From positions 39,819,127 through 39,883,126 of the forward strand of contig NC_080043.1 in NCBI RefSeq assembly GCF_012489685.1: a stretch of 64,000 bases of DNA, given 5' to 3'. The translations under genes were made by a program, and so were the position numbers. The notes under the pieces were generated by a model. It was not told the DNA's origin and did no database searches. It saw nothing but the letters and a program-made list of their open reading frames with translations. Source of the stretch: Lotus japonicus (taxonomy: Eukaryota > Streptophyta > Magnoliopsida > Fabales > Fabaceae). This document shows positions 12,480-24,088 of the stretch, one piece after another (the first letter of the stretch is position 1; each line of letters begins with the position of its first letter).

Positions 12480-12995
12480 GGGACAGTCACTGAGTGCGGA
12501 TGACACTCCTTGCTCCTTGAGCATTTGGTTCAGTCTTCAAGAGGATGAGCTGTTGTGACGAGAAGTCACAGAATGCGAGCAGCATTCTCTTTAATCGTTG
12601 ATGAGTTGTTTGGCCATCGAGATGGTGAGCCAGGGTAACTTGAAAGGTCACTGAGTGCGAGATGCATTCTTTTGCTCGTGGAGCAGTTTGGTTGGCCATC
12701 GAGGCGGTGAGCCAAAGTGACTAGGGAAGTTACCAAGTGCGACTAGCACTTCCTTGTGTACCTTAGGGTATTGTAGAGACAATGTACTCTAGCTAGACAC
12801 GCGTATCTTGGTGAGAACGTTTCGTTGTTTGGCTAACCATATTGCATTCATGCATACATTTCTTGGAAAGTGTGCTGCTTTCCGAAGGACGATCTCAGAT
12901 CGGACTTCATTGAAGCGAGATGCTTCACAGGAGCGTGCTGCTTCACAGGAGCGAGATGCTTCATAAAAGCGAGATGCTTTAGCGGAGTGAGATGC
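12480..12995. repeat. Degenerate tandem motifs in the family B LTR
   Basis: About four ~75-bp degenerate repeats share 'tcactgagtgcgagatgcattc' and 'ggccatcgagatggtgagcc' style blocks (12480-12740). A shorter ~19-bp unit 'ttcacaggagcgagatgct' is repeated about five times at 12905-12995. The open frames here arise from the repeats and are not genes. Confidence 0.7.
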
Positions 12996-13172
12996 TTGGC
13001 TCGTCCCATCCGTCGAGATGGTGACATTTTATCCGGATCATCTTTTGAGCATGACATTGCATTGGCACGCCATGCACCTAACTATATTTGTTGATGTGTT
13101 GAAGATCCAATTGTCATTTGTGATTTGATGTCGATAAACAATCGTTATATATCTTGATGATTTGATGTTGAT

Positions 13173-15888
13173 TGTAAGGCCCTATTTCATTTTTGTATTG
13201 ATTTGAGAAAAATTGAATAAAAATGAGGTTTTTGTTCAAGTTTGGAAATCGGCAGAATTCAACTGTCAACTTGTGTGAATTTTTAGAGGGTCTTAACGAC
13301 CTTATTTGGGAAAACTTCCTTCATGAGAGTTGTAGCCCTTTAAGTGTATAAAATTCTCGAAGTGGAATCAGGTCATTCCGACATCTGTAGCTCGAGATAT
13401 TCGAATTCTACTGAGCAAGGGCCGGGCTGTAATGTGCCAGCGGATTAAGTGTTGTATTTTCTTTTTAATTCCGAGTTTAATTGGGTTTTAATTATAAAGA
13501 GCGGGGCCTATCTGTAATTTGGACCTGGTTAAGTGGTGATTACTAATGGGTCAAGGGTGGTTGCAGGCTTAAGTGAAAAGAAGAAGAAAAAAATGAAACC
13601 CTAGCCCACATGTGTGTGAGGCCGCGGGTTGCATGGGAAATAAGGGGGGGGGGGGAAACCCTTATTTTCCCCTCATTCTGAACAACAGAAACCATACAGC
13701 TCCACGTGAAAACCTGAGAGAGAGCAAGAGAGAGACGCCGCCGATCAAGCCGCCACCACCGCCAGTGACGCACGCGCGAGAGGGAGAACCTTGCGAGAGA
13801 GAGAGAGAGCTGCGAGGGAGAGTGAGGGGACGTGGACAGCAGCGTTCTTGGACCTTTTCTTCACCGAAACCTTTTCCTTTTCACCAAGTTAGCCAAGGTA
13901 AGGGTTGGTCCTAGGATTGGGTAGGTTGTTAGGGAATTGTTGCCATGATTTGTTGTGAAAAGTTTTGTTGTTGGAGGGTTTTGCATGAGGGTTTGGTTCT
14001 GGGATAACTTGCTGGATTTTTATGATCATGATGCTTGCTGGATTTTTCCATGAGATACCATGTGTTATTGTTTCACTATTTGCTATTCTTGCCTTAGACC
14101 TTGATGCTTTGTGAAGATCCCATGCAATACTTGATAAGTTTGACATGAAATTTATTTGTCCAACGTGATGATTGAGATGTGTTAGGTTCTGAAATCTTTT
14201 CATAGGGTGATTCCACATGAATATATGATGTTTTGTTGCTGGAAAATGGCTTTGAAACTTTGCACTTGCATCTTCAAAATTTTAATTTAGAGCAGAAGTG
14301 ACTCTTCCAGTTTTCTGTACTGGACAGCGGACTTCATGGCCCGATATCACCTATTTATGGTCTTCAGATGAAAACGTGGTAAACTAGGAAGTTATAGATC
14401 TTCGAATTAGCTTTCTAGGCATATAACGAACAAAATTTTTGGTTTAGTAATGAGGCCTAGAGATCGGTTTTAGTGACTGATACGCCTGCTGTTTTCCCTG
14501 TACCGGACAGCGAGCTTCAAAGCCTAATATCACCAGGTTCTGGGTTTCAAAAGAAAAAGTATTAAACTAGAAAGTGGTATATTTTCGAAATAGCTTTCCA
14601 GACATGTAAAGTATGTCACATTCGGTTGAGAATTGAGTTCGGGTGATCGTTGTTAGTGATCGCTGTTCCTGCTGTTTTTTTTTAGAAAATGAATATGACA
14701 GTTGTTCCATAAAACTTGAATCTACTAGTTTTTGGGTTGGATGTTTTCTGAATTTGGAATATCTAATTTACTTGTATGGTATTGATGTATTTTGTTACTG
14801 GCTGGATTATTCTGTAAAAAAGGTCGCTCATCCAGCTGTAAGTCCTTTTGGTGCTGTGATTATTACTGTCATTTAAGTTGCATTATCCGCTGTTGAAAAC
14901 GTTAAGACTCTAGGTTGACTATTAGAGCCCTAACAAAGAGAAATGAGAACTTAATCGCTTGCAAGTAAAATGTGATGTAATTGGACATAGGTCTAGTGAA
15001 GACTATGGGTCATGAGAACGATGGTACCGTTAGAGACAAACGGTTACTTGCACGCGAGGGTGTTTTGTGGGTCCCCACGTGATTTGGTTGACTGCGGTCA
15101 CCTTGTGATTCTGTGGACGGGCGGTGTGTCCGGCGGACGGTGTGTCCCCCCACATGAATGAGGGTTGTACGGTGTGTCCCGTCCGAGAATTGTTCATCTG
15201 CGGATGATCGTGAATATGGTCATTGGTGTTGAGGTGGTTGTGTGAATGGTGAGGTCGCTAGCCTAACTGAACTTAGGTGACTGACTGAGATGTAACCTAA
15301 ACATTATGCTTACTATATCTTGTTATTTATGAGAATTACATGGATATGTGATTGTTTATATGAGAACATGAGATCTGACCCTTGCGCTACTTGTTTATGT
15401 GTTTATTTGGGGGGTAGATGGTCATGAAGATAAGGGCGACGACTCATTCTTGGGAGCTGATACTCTGTGACGAGCCACTACCGGATGAAGACTACACTTC
15501 AGATAAAGAGGAAGAAGATAAAGAGAAAGAGGCCGAGGATTTGGGTTGGGTTGAGAGACATCCATCTTCTCTTTGGGTTGAGAGTACCGAGTTCGGGAAG
15601 CATTGAACAATTATTTTGCTTTCATTTGGATAATTAAAGTTGATGTAATTTACTTTGGTTTTAGATGTATGTTTCATAGACGTATGTTTCATACTTATTT
15701 TATTTAATTCAAAAGTTTTGAGATGATGTTTACTTCCGCGAGATTTGTAAAGGTTAATCTTTCAAGAGTTTCGCGATTAATGAATCTTTTATCATTAATT
15801 AAAGGTTAATTAATTGATCGGCGAAAATTCTTTGTAAAAATACACGTGATTGGTTACTGTGTGACACCCGAGAAATCGGGGCGTTACA
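13173..15888. mobile_element. Solo LTR, family C, nested in family B copy 1
   Basis: 2716 bp, starts TGTAAGGCCC and ends GGGGCGTTACA, with exact TSD TTGAT (13168-13172 and 15889-15893). It holds two related ~180-bp blocks around 14300-14640, each with a 'gtacYggacagcg' and a 'tatcacc' piece. Similar blocks occur in the solo LTR at 53294-55211. A short acidic open frame at 15418-15606 has no known domain. The solo state implies recombination between two LTRs after insertion. Confidence 0.88.
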
Positions 15889-15948
15889 TTGATAAATATA
15901 CTATGTATATACCTTAGGGTAGGCAATACATAAGTTATACGTATCTAT

Positions 15949-15986
<38 letters not shown>

Positions 15987-16868
15987 CCCTTATTCTTCAA
16001 ATGTTGGTTGTATATCTATTGTATACTGTAAGTTGACCCTAGCGCCTTGGCTTTATTTGTATGTCTGTGTTTGGGCGGTCGGCCTGCTGCCAGACGTTCG
16101 ACAGCTGGTTCGTGATGATTCGTCACTCGGGGAGGACTAGGAGCGTAATGACCATTACTGAAGTTTCGACGAGGACCCGGACTGAATGCAAGACCAGATG
16201 AGGGTCGATGATGGAAGTTTAGGGTATGGGTGTTTAGAGCCTACTAAGGTAGAGTGTTAGTGTCATAGCTCTGATTTTCATTTCTTATTTTGGGGCAGGG
16301 TAGGTCCCCGACTATTAGCTTTTTGTGTGGTTCTCTTCCATGAGGATCACAGGGAGTTTGTCGGACGTAGGAGGTCCTTTGGAGGCCGTTTTGGGCTGAC
16401 TTACTTTCTTGGAGGACTGTATTTATAAAACTTATGACTCTGTCTATGAGTTGCACTTATTTTTCTACGGGCGCTATTTTCAATTACTTGATGTTACTTT
16501 CCGCCACTTGAGGACACTCGTGGCGATGTTTTTGGTTGCAGCGAGGGCTGTGCTTATATTGTATATTAGTCACTGTTAATCGCGAATGGGTTGAGTCTTT
16601 ATTTCAACAAGTCTTTTCATTTAAAAAAAAAGAGAAAAACGAAAAGAAAAAAAATACCTGCTTTTCCACTTTGTTTTATTTTTGAGTTACTAAAGTGACA
16701 CCCGGAAATCGGGGTGTTACATGAAGAACTCAAACCAGCCACCAACTTGACAAAACAGCAAAATAGCATACATGACATCAACCTGTACTACAAGGAATGT
16801 ATGCAAGCTTCTGGGCAATTTTTCCATTCAAATAGTGAGAATCCAACCCCATTCAATTTAAGACGGAT

Positions 16869-17539
16869 CTAATTCCATGAACGGAACTGAATTAAATCCA
16901 ACAAGTGGTCTCTATCAAACTCTACAGCTTTAAAAATAATTTCATTACGAATTAGCCATACTGACCACACAACAGCAAACCAGACAGCAGGCTCACCCAA
17001 CTTTTGAGTTTTATTCCAGCCATGACTAGGGAATTGCAAGAAGTGATCCCGAGGCGAGTCATGAAAAACAATCGGGCTATCCAACCAGCCACTGCAAATG
17101 CCCAAATCTCACGAATCTTCGGGCAAGACGACATTAAGTGAGCAGTGGTTTCCAACGCAGTATGTCAGAAAATACAGGAGACATCGTCTTGAATCTGAAG
17201 CACCCCTCTTCGGAGCAATTGTTGTCTACTTTGGAGGCGATCTAACATCAACCGCCAAGCAAACGCCTTAACGTTTGAAGGCACATGGGCTGCCCACAAG
17301 AGTTTGAACGTTTGGTCCGGCTCATCATCACCAAATCCCTGCAAAAAAGAATAAGCACTGTTAGTTGTATAAGTCTCTTCTCGACTCGGGGACCACTTCC
17401 ACTCATCATTTTGACCCTCCCTTAAGTTTACAAAACTCACTTCCTCACTCATTTTTTGAACCCACCCCTTCTCTCTCTCACTCAATCGTCTTCTCCAAGA
17501 GAAATTCCACCTCCACGCTCCATGCACCCAAGCCCCCAT
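16869..17539 (-). pseudogene. LINE ORF2 C-terminal region (zf-RVT)
   Basis: Two frames together cover the C-terminal part of ORF2. 17165-17539 carries the WKWSPS...YTTNSAYSFLQG and LLWAAHVPSNVKAFAWRLMLDRL pattern of the zf-RVT region, including 'LLRRGVLQIQDDVSC'. After a break, 16869-17105 gives 'FAVVWSVWLIRNEIIF' and ends DLIQFRSWN. Stops and frameshifts between them show it is dead. It continues the RT fragment at 17679-18428. Confidence 0.8.
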
Positions 17540-17678
17540 CTCCTTAATGTTAGCATACTTCTGTCGAGACAGATTAAAGAGTCAATGAAAGTGAACACAC
17601 AAAGTACCAGCACCCGTCCAATCCTCCGACCAGAAACTAGTCGCATCACCATTTCTAACAGTTTTAGTAAGGCCAGCT

Positions 17679-18428
17679 TCAACCCAATCCCCCCCCCCCA
17701 TTATGATCCAAGCACGCCACCTTGACATCCCTCCACCAAGGAGATTCAGAGGCAGGCCCATTCATATCCAACTTTGCCTTAATTACACGACACCATAAAC
17801 TATTTGGCTCAGTCAATAAACGCCACCTCCATTTCCCAAGCAGAGCTTTATTAAAAATTATCCAATACTTCAACCCAAGTCCCCCCAAATCCTTTGGTTG
17901 GCAGACCCGCTTCCAGCTTACCCAAGAAATTTTCCGCTCATCCAACAAGCCTCCCCACAAAAATTTGCGCATAATTCTCCTACATTCCCTCTCAACACCC
18001 ACTGGAATTTTAAAATAGGAGAGAAAAAATAGCGGAAGAGACGACAAAACACTCTGAATCAAACAAATCCGCCCACCAAAAGATATGTGTCTGCGACGCC
18101 AAGGATTAAGTTTAGCACGCATCTTTTGAACAATCGATGCCCAAGTTGAGGACAACCGAGCCCTGCTTCCCACCGGAATGCCAAGATAAACAAAAGGAAT
18201 AGCCATAACCTTACAATGGAGCACAGAAGCCAACCTACTAGTAGTACCCTCATCTACAGCAACTGTCACCAATTTACTCTTATGGAAATAAATTTTCAAC
18301 CTTGACACCAATTCAAAGCACCTCAGAATGCCTTTCATTACCCTTACATTTTGAATAGAAGCTTCCCCAAAGAAGATCGTGTCATCTGCAAACTGAAGAT
18401 TCGGCACCTCTAATTGTCCTCCACCCAC
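17679..18428 (-). pseudogene. LINE reverse transcriptase, C-terminal half
   Basis: A 249-codon frame beginning just inside the target site of the solo LTR at 18435. It has the catalytic FADD box (LQFADDTIFFGE), the thumb-region 'FHKSKL' and 'YLGIPVG' motifs, and 'SFGGRICLIQSVLSSLP' followed by 'FLWGG' and 'NKALLGKWRWRLL'. These are characteristic of plant LINE ORF2. A frameshift near 17680 separates it from the zf-RVT part. The upstream half of the same domain lies at 22515-23159 beyond the solo LTR. Confidence 0.88.
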
Positions 18429-18434
18429 AGTATA

Positions 18435-21400
18435 TGTAAGGCCCGAGTTTTTAAGTTCATGCTAAGTGAATAAACTTCTTATTCACGATTAGGGTTGATG
18501 TAATGTGAAGGGAAACCTGAACGAAAGTTTATTAAATGAAATATATTTATGAAGGAGAAAGTTCAAGGATTTCATTATGATCGATAAAAGTTATAGCACG
18601 AACGTTTTACGCTTAAACCTAGGTCAGAAACCCTAGTATATAGCTAATTTTCACTTTTAGGCACGACGGAAGCTAATTCCAAAAATCTTCAGAGAAATGT
18701 TAGAACTTCTCTTTTTCCATATATCACAATCGTTTCGAGGCGAAACTCTAGGATCTACGAACGTCCGATTCCAATCATCGGAAGTTTGCCGAAACCGAAT
18801 CCCTGGTATTTCAAAACCCTAGAATTTCTCGACAATGAAGACTTTATCTATTCAGAGCTTCAAATGAATATTCTACACGCGCACACCCATTTCTCTTGAT
18901 GATTTCAATCTTTCTTCCGAAGGAAGTTTTCTATTCCGACATTCGATGCAAAAAGCAACTTATCGGGTAAAATAGTTTTGTACCGACTATGCATTAGTTG
19001 CCAAAAATACAAGGAGACCTCTTTATAGTTTTGGAATTCTTTTGCCAAAACATATCTATTAATTCACGGAGAATGACGCCGGAAAAATCAGATTCGCGAA
19101 ACTTTCATTTTCCCGCGAATTTCCAACCTTTATATATAGCAAAGAAAGGAAGAAAAACTCAAATTCTCCTCCATTTTCTCTCTTCAAACCCGCGGCCAAG
19201 AACAAGGAAGAAGGAAGAAGAGTTTTTGTTCAAACCTTGCTTGATCGTCGATCAATCAGTTGCTGCTTCAAGGCTTCGAGGTATAGTCGCTAATCCTTAC
19301 CTCTGATCGCTTTTTCCATAGCTTTTCTGTAGAGTTTTCTGAGCGGATAGTTTATGGGTTTTTGCAAAACTATCCTGAATCTTTCATTTCTGATTCTAAA
19401 CCTCTTCCTTATGTGCCCAAGATCACTTCTGCCGGATTAGATTTTCCGTTATGTCGCCGGAATTCCGCCGGAATCAATTTGAACCTAAAATACCCATTTT
19501 TGGAGTTTTTGGTGTAAAGCTTCAACCTTTAGGCTGAAAACTATCGCCTTAGCTTAGTGCTAGTAGGATTAGTTGTCATAAACGTCGTTGGTGACGTCCC
19601 TGCAAAATTTTATTTTTGGGATTTCAGTTTTGAAAATCCTAAGTTAAAAATCATGACCAAAATACCCCTGCGACAGTTTTTGATCCGATAATTTTTCCGA
19701 GTTCAGAATACCCTTAGTTACGGCTTATGAAAGCATAGGAACCAAGTTTGATCGAAGAAAAACCGAACCTTACAATTACCAAAAGTGGCCGTGAGCTATT
19801 AGGGGGGAGGAGGAAATTCTCCTTTTCCGAAAACTTGTCTTTCGCGCTAGATTATCGTACCTTAGAGTATAGATTACTTCGAGTAACCTTAGTAAGTATC
19901 GATAGCTTAGTTTTCGATAGATTCTTATAGTATTCTGTGATTTTATTGTAAAGGTGCTTTTGAGGATTTCTCTGAGGAACAACACTTTGAGTGCGAGGAA
20001 GCGCTTGACGATCATACTGGAGAACCTTCAGGTGAGGGCTTCTCACTGAATCTCTAGTTAATGCTTAGGGTCGATGTTTCGACATTGTTTACTGTTTATG
20101 CACTGGAATTGTGTGTGATTGGAAAATGTTTTCTGAGGCTTCGGCTGACAATGTAGATGATTCATCTACTGAATGTTTTTGAGATTGACTTACATGCTAT
20201 GTGCTATGTGGGTAATCTAGGATGTGTGGTGCATGCTTTATATGCTAAGTGCTAAGTGTTAATGTTGAGATTTCTTGATATATGACATGTTGTTGATTGT
20301 GATGATTTAAATATGCTTTACACTGGAAATCTGAGATTCTGAATGGTGAGAATAGCGGGCAGGTCATGCCGATTTTATTTTGAGAGTTTTGAGAAAGTTT
20401 GATAGGACGAATGAGATTCGGGCCTTGTATAGGGTTTATGGATCGAGACATTCTCTGGAGTCATTTGGGGATTCGAAGATCCCGAGAACTTATAGGATTC
20501 GCGATAAGACTAAAGGGATAATTATTTTGTAAAGAAAACTCATAAGACATTAAACAACCTCTAAATCTTTAAGTAATGGTATAAATCTCGAAAGGAGGCT
20601 TTGGATGCAAATCATAGTTTTGGAAAACGAGAAGTGTCGTCGGATCCAAGTGTTGAGTCTGTTGTTGATGTGCTGTTGGAGCAGCGTTTGTTGTTGTGCT
20701 GTTGGAGCAGCGTTGGTTGTTGTGCTGTTGGAGCAGCGATGTTGTTGGGCTATCCTGGGGATAAGTCCGGGAAACCGTTAGTTTCCGAGAGTATGATACT
20801 CTGTGCTCGCTGAGCAGTTGTGACCATCGGATTGAGATGAGTCGGATGATTTGGAGATCATCGTGGGTTATGTGTTGGCGTGAAGTGTGTCTTTTGTCGC
20901 AGAATCGACTTTACCTTAGGGTAAGCTTTTAGAAACTTTAATTTACCTAGAACACGTGGCGACGTGTCGAGTGAGATCGGAGACGTTGGTTGACTAATCA
21001 TCCTGCATTCATGCAACATTAATGGGGTATTAACACAGGACGTACTCTGGACCTCGTCGGATTCCAAAATGGTCATAAGACCCGGATTTCCGTGATAGAG
21101 CGTCTGTAGACGTCTCTTGTAGCAGACCGAAATGGCAGACCTACGGGTTACGGCTGATCTGACTACCGTTGTTGTTGGAGTAAGAGGCACGCGGGCCGAA
21201 ATGGCACCACCGTGGCTGGTGAAGGGCTGATCCGTTGATGTCCATCCGCTCCGGATTGCATATTGGTTGACTGGGTTAACCTGCATACATATCATGCAAC
21301 ATGCATACTAATTTAGTTGTTGAGTGTGATTGGTAATTGTTAAACCTATTTGGAACATGCTAATTGCTATTATTGCGTTTATGTTATTGTGGAACATGCA

Positions 21401-22509
21401 ACCCTAGGAATGACATCTCTAGCTATAAGCCTAAGTGGCTATCTATTACTTGTACCTATTGGGTTTATTATCTACATAGTTCTTTAGAGTTGACCCTCGC
21501 GTCTTCTGTGTGTGTTTTGGCGGACAACGCCTTTTGTCAGATGAATATTGCGGATTGGTTCACCATGGTCCACCCTTCGGGGGGGGGATTAGGTATGAGA
21601 TGATCGATTAGGACGACCCCGGGTCGTGGGTGGTTGACCCCGCGAGCCATCGAGCGACGTATTCGGGGCGCATCATGGAGGATCACGTGGATAGCGGAGG
21701 ACTTCTGAGGTCAGGAGTGTTGAGGCGATGCTCTATCAGCTTCAACTTGCCACCGGGCGTTCACTGTGGACCAGGACTTGGAGGACCACCACCACCACCA
21801 TTGTCTTCAGACGAGGAGGATCCCTCAGAGGAGATTCCAGTGGGAGTGCCCTCGGCAGGGTCTAGTGCACCCTCTGTTGCGATCATTGATGATCAGGGTT
21901 CGGGCCCTAAGCCCGTGAGTCCAGCATCGGAGCGCACTACGGTTGCGAGGGGAGGACGGATAGGGTTAGTAGACTTGGTCGTTCTGGATTCTGATTCAGA
22001 CGATGATCATGCTAGCACATAGTTTTGAGTGTTGGTATGAGCTCCTCGAGTTAGGATAAGTGTAGGAGTAGAGTTTTAGCTCTGACAGTCTTGCTTCATT
22101 TGTTACTTAGGGGACAGGGTAGATCCGCCTATAGCTTTTTGTGTGGTTTCCTTACGGGAATCACAGAGAGTTGGTTGGACTTAGGAAGTCTTATTCTCAG
22201 GCCATTGGGTCAGCTGATTCTCAGTTTTGAGGGATAGTGTTGCGGGCACTTCACCTTTTCATTTGGTCTGTATATATTGCCTACGGGCGTTGCACTTTTC
22301 TTTCCGTCACTGGAGGTTACTCGTGACGAGGTTGCTACTACAGCAGGGGCTGTTTATATATTGTATATTAGTTCTGATTTTTGTTATTGTTGGGTTTTAT
22401 TTAATTCCGTCTTGTCTTAGTTATTATTATAAAAAAAAAATATTCACGTTTTTCCGCATTAAGTTTATTTTGGTTACTAAAGTGACGCCACCGAAATCGG
22501 GGTGTTACA
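18435..22509. mobile_element. Solo LTR, family B copy 2
   Basis: 4075 bp, starts TGTAAGGCCC and ends CGGGGTGTTACA, with exact TSD GTATA (18430-18434 and 22510-22514). It separates the RT of the LINE between 'GKFKGYTV' and the FADD box, showing insertion after the LINE. It includes about three copies of a ~25-bp unit ('gttgtgctgttggagcagc') at 20660-20740. An acidic, proline-rich 130-codon frame lies at 21630-22022. No internal retroelement genes are present. Confidence 0.9.
21630..22022 (+). CDS. Acidic proline-rich open frame inside the solo LTR, unknown
   Basis: 130 codons with a PPPPPLSSDEEDPSEE stretch and an acidic tail (LDSDSDDDHAST). I recognise no domain. It lies wholly inside the family B LTR. 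The corresponding part of the other copy (about 16080-16250) lacks the proline-acidic block, so the frame is not conserved between copies. It is probably a chance frame in a GC-richer part of the LTR. Confidence 0.2.
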   Translation: MVDPASHRATYSGRIMEDHVDSGGLLRSGVLRRCSISFNLPPGVHCGPGLGGPPPPPLSSDEEDPSEEIPVGVPSAGSSAPSVAIIDDQGSGPKPVSPASERTTVARGGRIGLVDLVVLDSDSDDDHAST

Positions 22510-22514
22510 GTATA

Positions 22515-23159
22515 CCCTTTAAATTTACCCAAACACATCGCCTGTTTTAATAAACCATTTAACCCCTCAGCCACTATTAAGAAGAGGAATGGCGCTAGTA
22601 AAATAGAAACCATGGCAAAATCAAGTAAAACAGAAACCATTCAACCTTGTCTCAGACCCTTCCCCATTTTGAACTCTGATGTAGGACTCCCATTAAGTAA
22701 AAAAGAAACCATGGCAGAATCAAGGCAACTCGTTACCCATTTCACCCATTTTGGACTAAAATTCATTTTTGCCATCATATAAGTTAGAAAGTCCCATTCC
22801 ACCGAATCGTACGCCTTTTCATAATCAACTTTAAACACCATGGTGGCCTTCTTTAGGTTTTTTGCTTCATGGATGATCTCGCTTGCAATAACCACGCTGT
22901 CCAACATATTGCGTCCAACAAGGAAGGCGAATTGATGCTCATCAATTATTTTCCCCAAGACCAGCCTTATCCGATTTGCAAGAACGTTAGATATTACTTT
23001 ATAAACACACCCAATCAGCGAGATAGGCCTGAAGTCATTCAACTGCTGCGGGCACTCAATTTTAGGCACTAGAGCAATGAAGGAAGTGTTACACCCCTTG
23101 GGCCACACTCCACTACGCCAAAAATCATGCAACACCTGTAAAAAGTCAGATTCAAGCAA
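22515..23159 (-). pseudogene. LINE reverse transcriptase, N-terminal half
   Basis: The frame 22641-23159 holds the fingers/palm region: 'NDFRPISLIGCVYKVI', 'LANRI', 'DEHQFAFLVGRN' and 'FKVDYEKAYDSVEWDFL' (palm motif A with its aspartate). It ends GKGLRQG followed by a stop. The next frame gives 'APFLFLIVAEGLNGL' and 'LGKFKGYTV' before the solo LTR. Stops and a ~60-bp local duplication near 22590-22720 disrupt it. Confidence 0.88.
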
Positions 23160-24088
23160 GTGCCAAAACTTCTGGATAAGGAAGCGTTACAACCCTTGGG
23201 CCCAGGACTTTTATCTCGACCACAATCCCACTCAGCCGCTTTGACCTCATCCTTTTCAAACCTTGCTGTCAACAATGCATTATCAGCCGAATCCAATGCT
23301 CTGAACGACACACCATCCAGCGTTGGACGACTCATTTGTCTACTAGAGAATTTATCTTCAAAGAAGCGCTTTACTTCCACCTTGACCTTAGCCGAATCCT
23401 CCTCCCAACAACCATCAATCACAAGCCCCACGATGGAATTAGCCTTCCGCCTCCAATTAATAGTAGAATGGAAGAATCTTGAATTTTGATCCCCTTCCTT
23501 AATCCACTTAGAACGAGCTTTTTGACAAAGTTAGGACAGCCCAAAACTCTGAAAGCAACTGTTGTCGTACACCTAACTCCTCTGTGCTCAATCCTCCCTC
23601 CTCTTCCTTCCTATCTAACTCATTAATCTTTTGAACTGTTTCAGCCCTCTTCAAACGTAAGTCACCAAACACCTCAGAGTTCCACCGTTTCAGTTCAGAT
23701 TTCAATCTCTTCAACTTCTCTTTCAACACATGTCCAGCCGACAAACCTTGTACCTAAAAATTCGACCACACAGTTTCAACAAAAGGAGAAAGTCTAGCAT
23801 CCTCCAACCAACAGTTCAGAACTCGGAATGGTTTTGGTTTCCAATCTTGAAAGACCCTCCGCATAAGAATTGGACAGTGATCAGAAACATCACGATCAAG
23901 AACTAACTGTGAGCAGTTAGGCCACCTCTCCAGCCAGGATTCTGAAACCAAAAAGCGATCTAAACGACTCCTCGCTTGACCATTAGGCCTTGACCAAGTA
24001 AATCTCCTACCATGCAGCTGGATATCCAGAAGCTCCATATCCATGATGAACCCATTGAACTGTTCTTCAATTAAAAAATGACACCTGG
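23160..24088 (-). pseudogene. LINE endonuclease C-terminus and linker
   Basis: 23754-24044 gives 'MELLDIQLHGRRFTWSRPNGQARSRLDRFLVS' in pieces, the C-terminal pattern of the plant LINE endonuclease, with 'VSDHCPILM' carrying the conserved SDH. 23508-23744 and 23069-23431 cover the linker toward RT (e.g. 'ELKRWNSEVFGDLRLKR'). Frames are broken by small indels. The N-terminal endonuclease and ORF1 are absent, so the copy is truncated near 24088. Confidence 0.8.

Larger units (their letters stand above)
9921..16721. mobile_element. Solo LTR, family B copy 1 (interrupted)
   Basis: It starts TGTGAGACCC and ends GGGGTGTTACA, with exact TSD TGAAG (9916-9920 and 16722-16726). The inserted solo LTR (13173-15888) accounts for 2716 bp. 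What remains is about 4.08 kb, the same length as the other copy at 18435-22509. Both copies share many blocks (e.g. 'aaaaatcttcagagaaat' near 10170 and 18675). No primer site, polypurine tract or coding region is present. A long (TA)n tract lies at about 10810-10873, and tandem motifs lie at 12480-12740 and 12905-12995. The 4-kb LTR and its termini suggest a Ty3/gypsy family; lineage is not assigned. Confidence 0.88.
9647..24088 (-). mobile_element. 5'-truncated LINE split by two solo LTRs
   Basis: This minus-strand LINE lies in three parts: 22515-24088 (end of endonuclease, N-terminal half of RT), 16722-18434 (rest of RT and zf-RVT) and 9647-9920 (3' UTR and poly(A), seen as poly(T) at 9647-9657 followed by 'gataagcaagg'). 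Both interruptions are flanked by exact 5-bp duplications, so the order is certain. Without the inserts the copy is about 3.6 kb. It starts inside the endonuclease domain, the usual 5' truncation of target-primed reverse transcription. I found no convincing LINE target duplication. Frameshifts and stops make it inactive. Confidence 0.85.

Noticed and set aside
20900..21300. 145-codon minus-strand frame in the family B LTR
   Set aside because: No recognisable domain and not preserved in the sister LTR; treated as chance.
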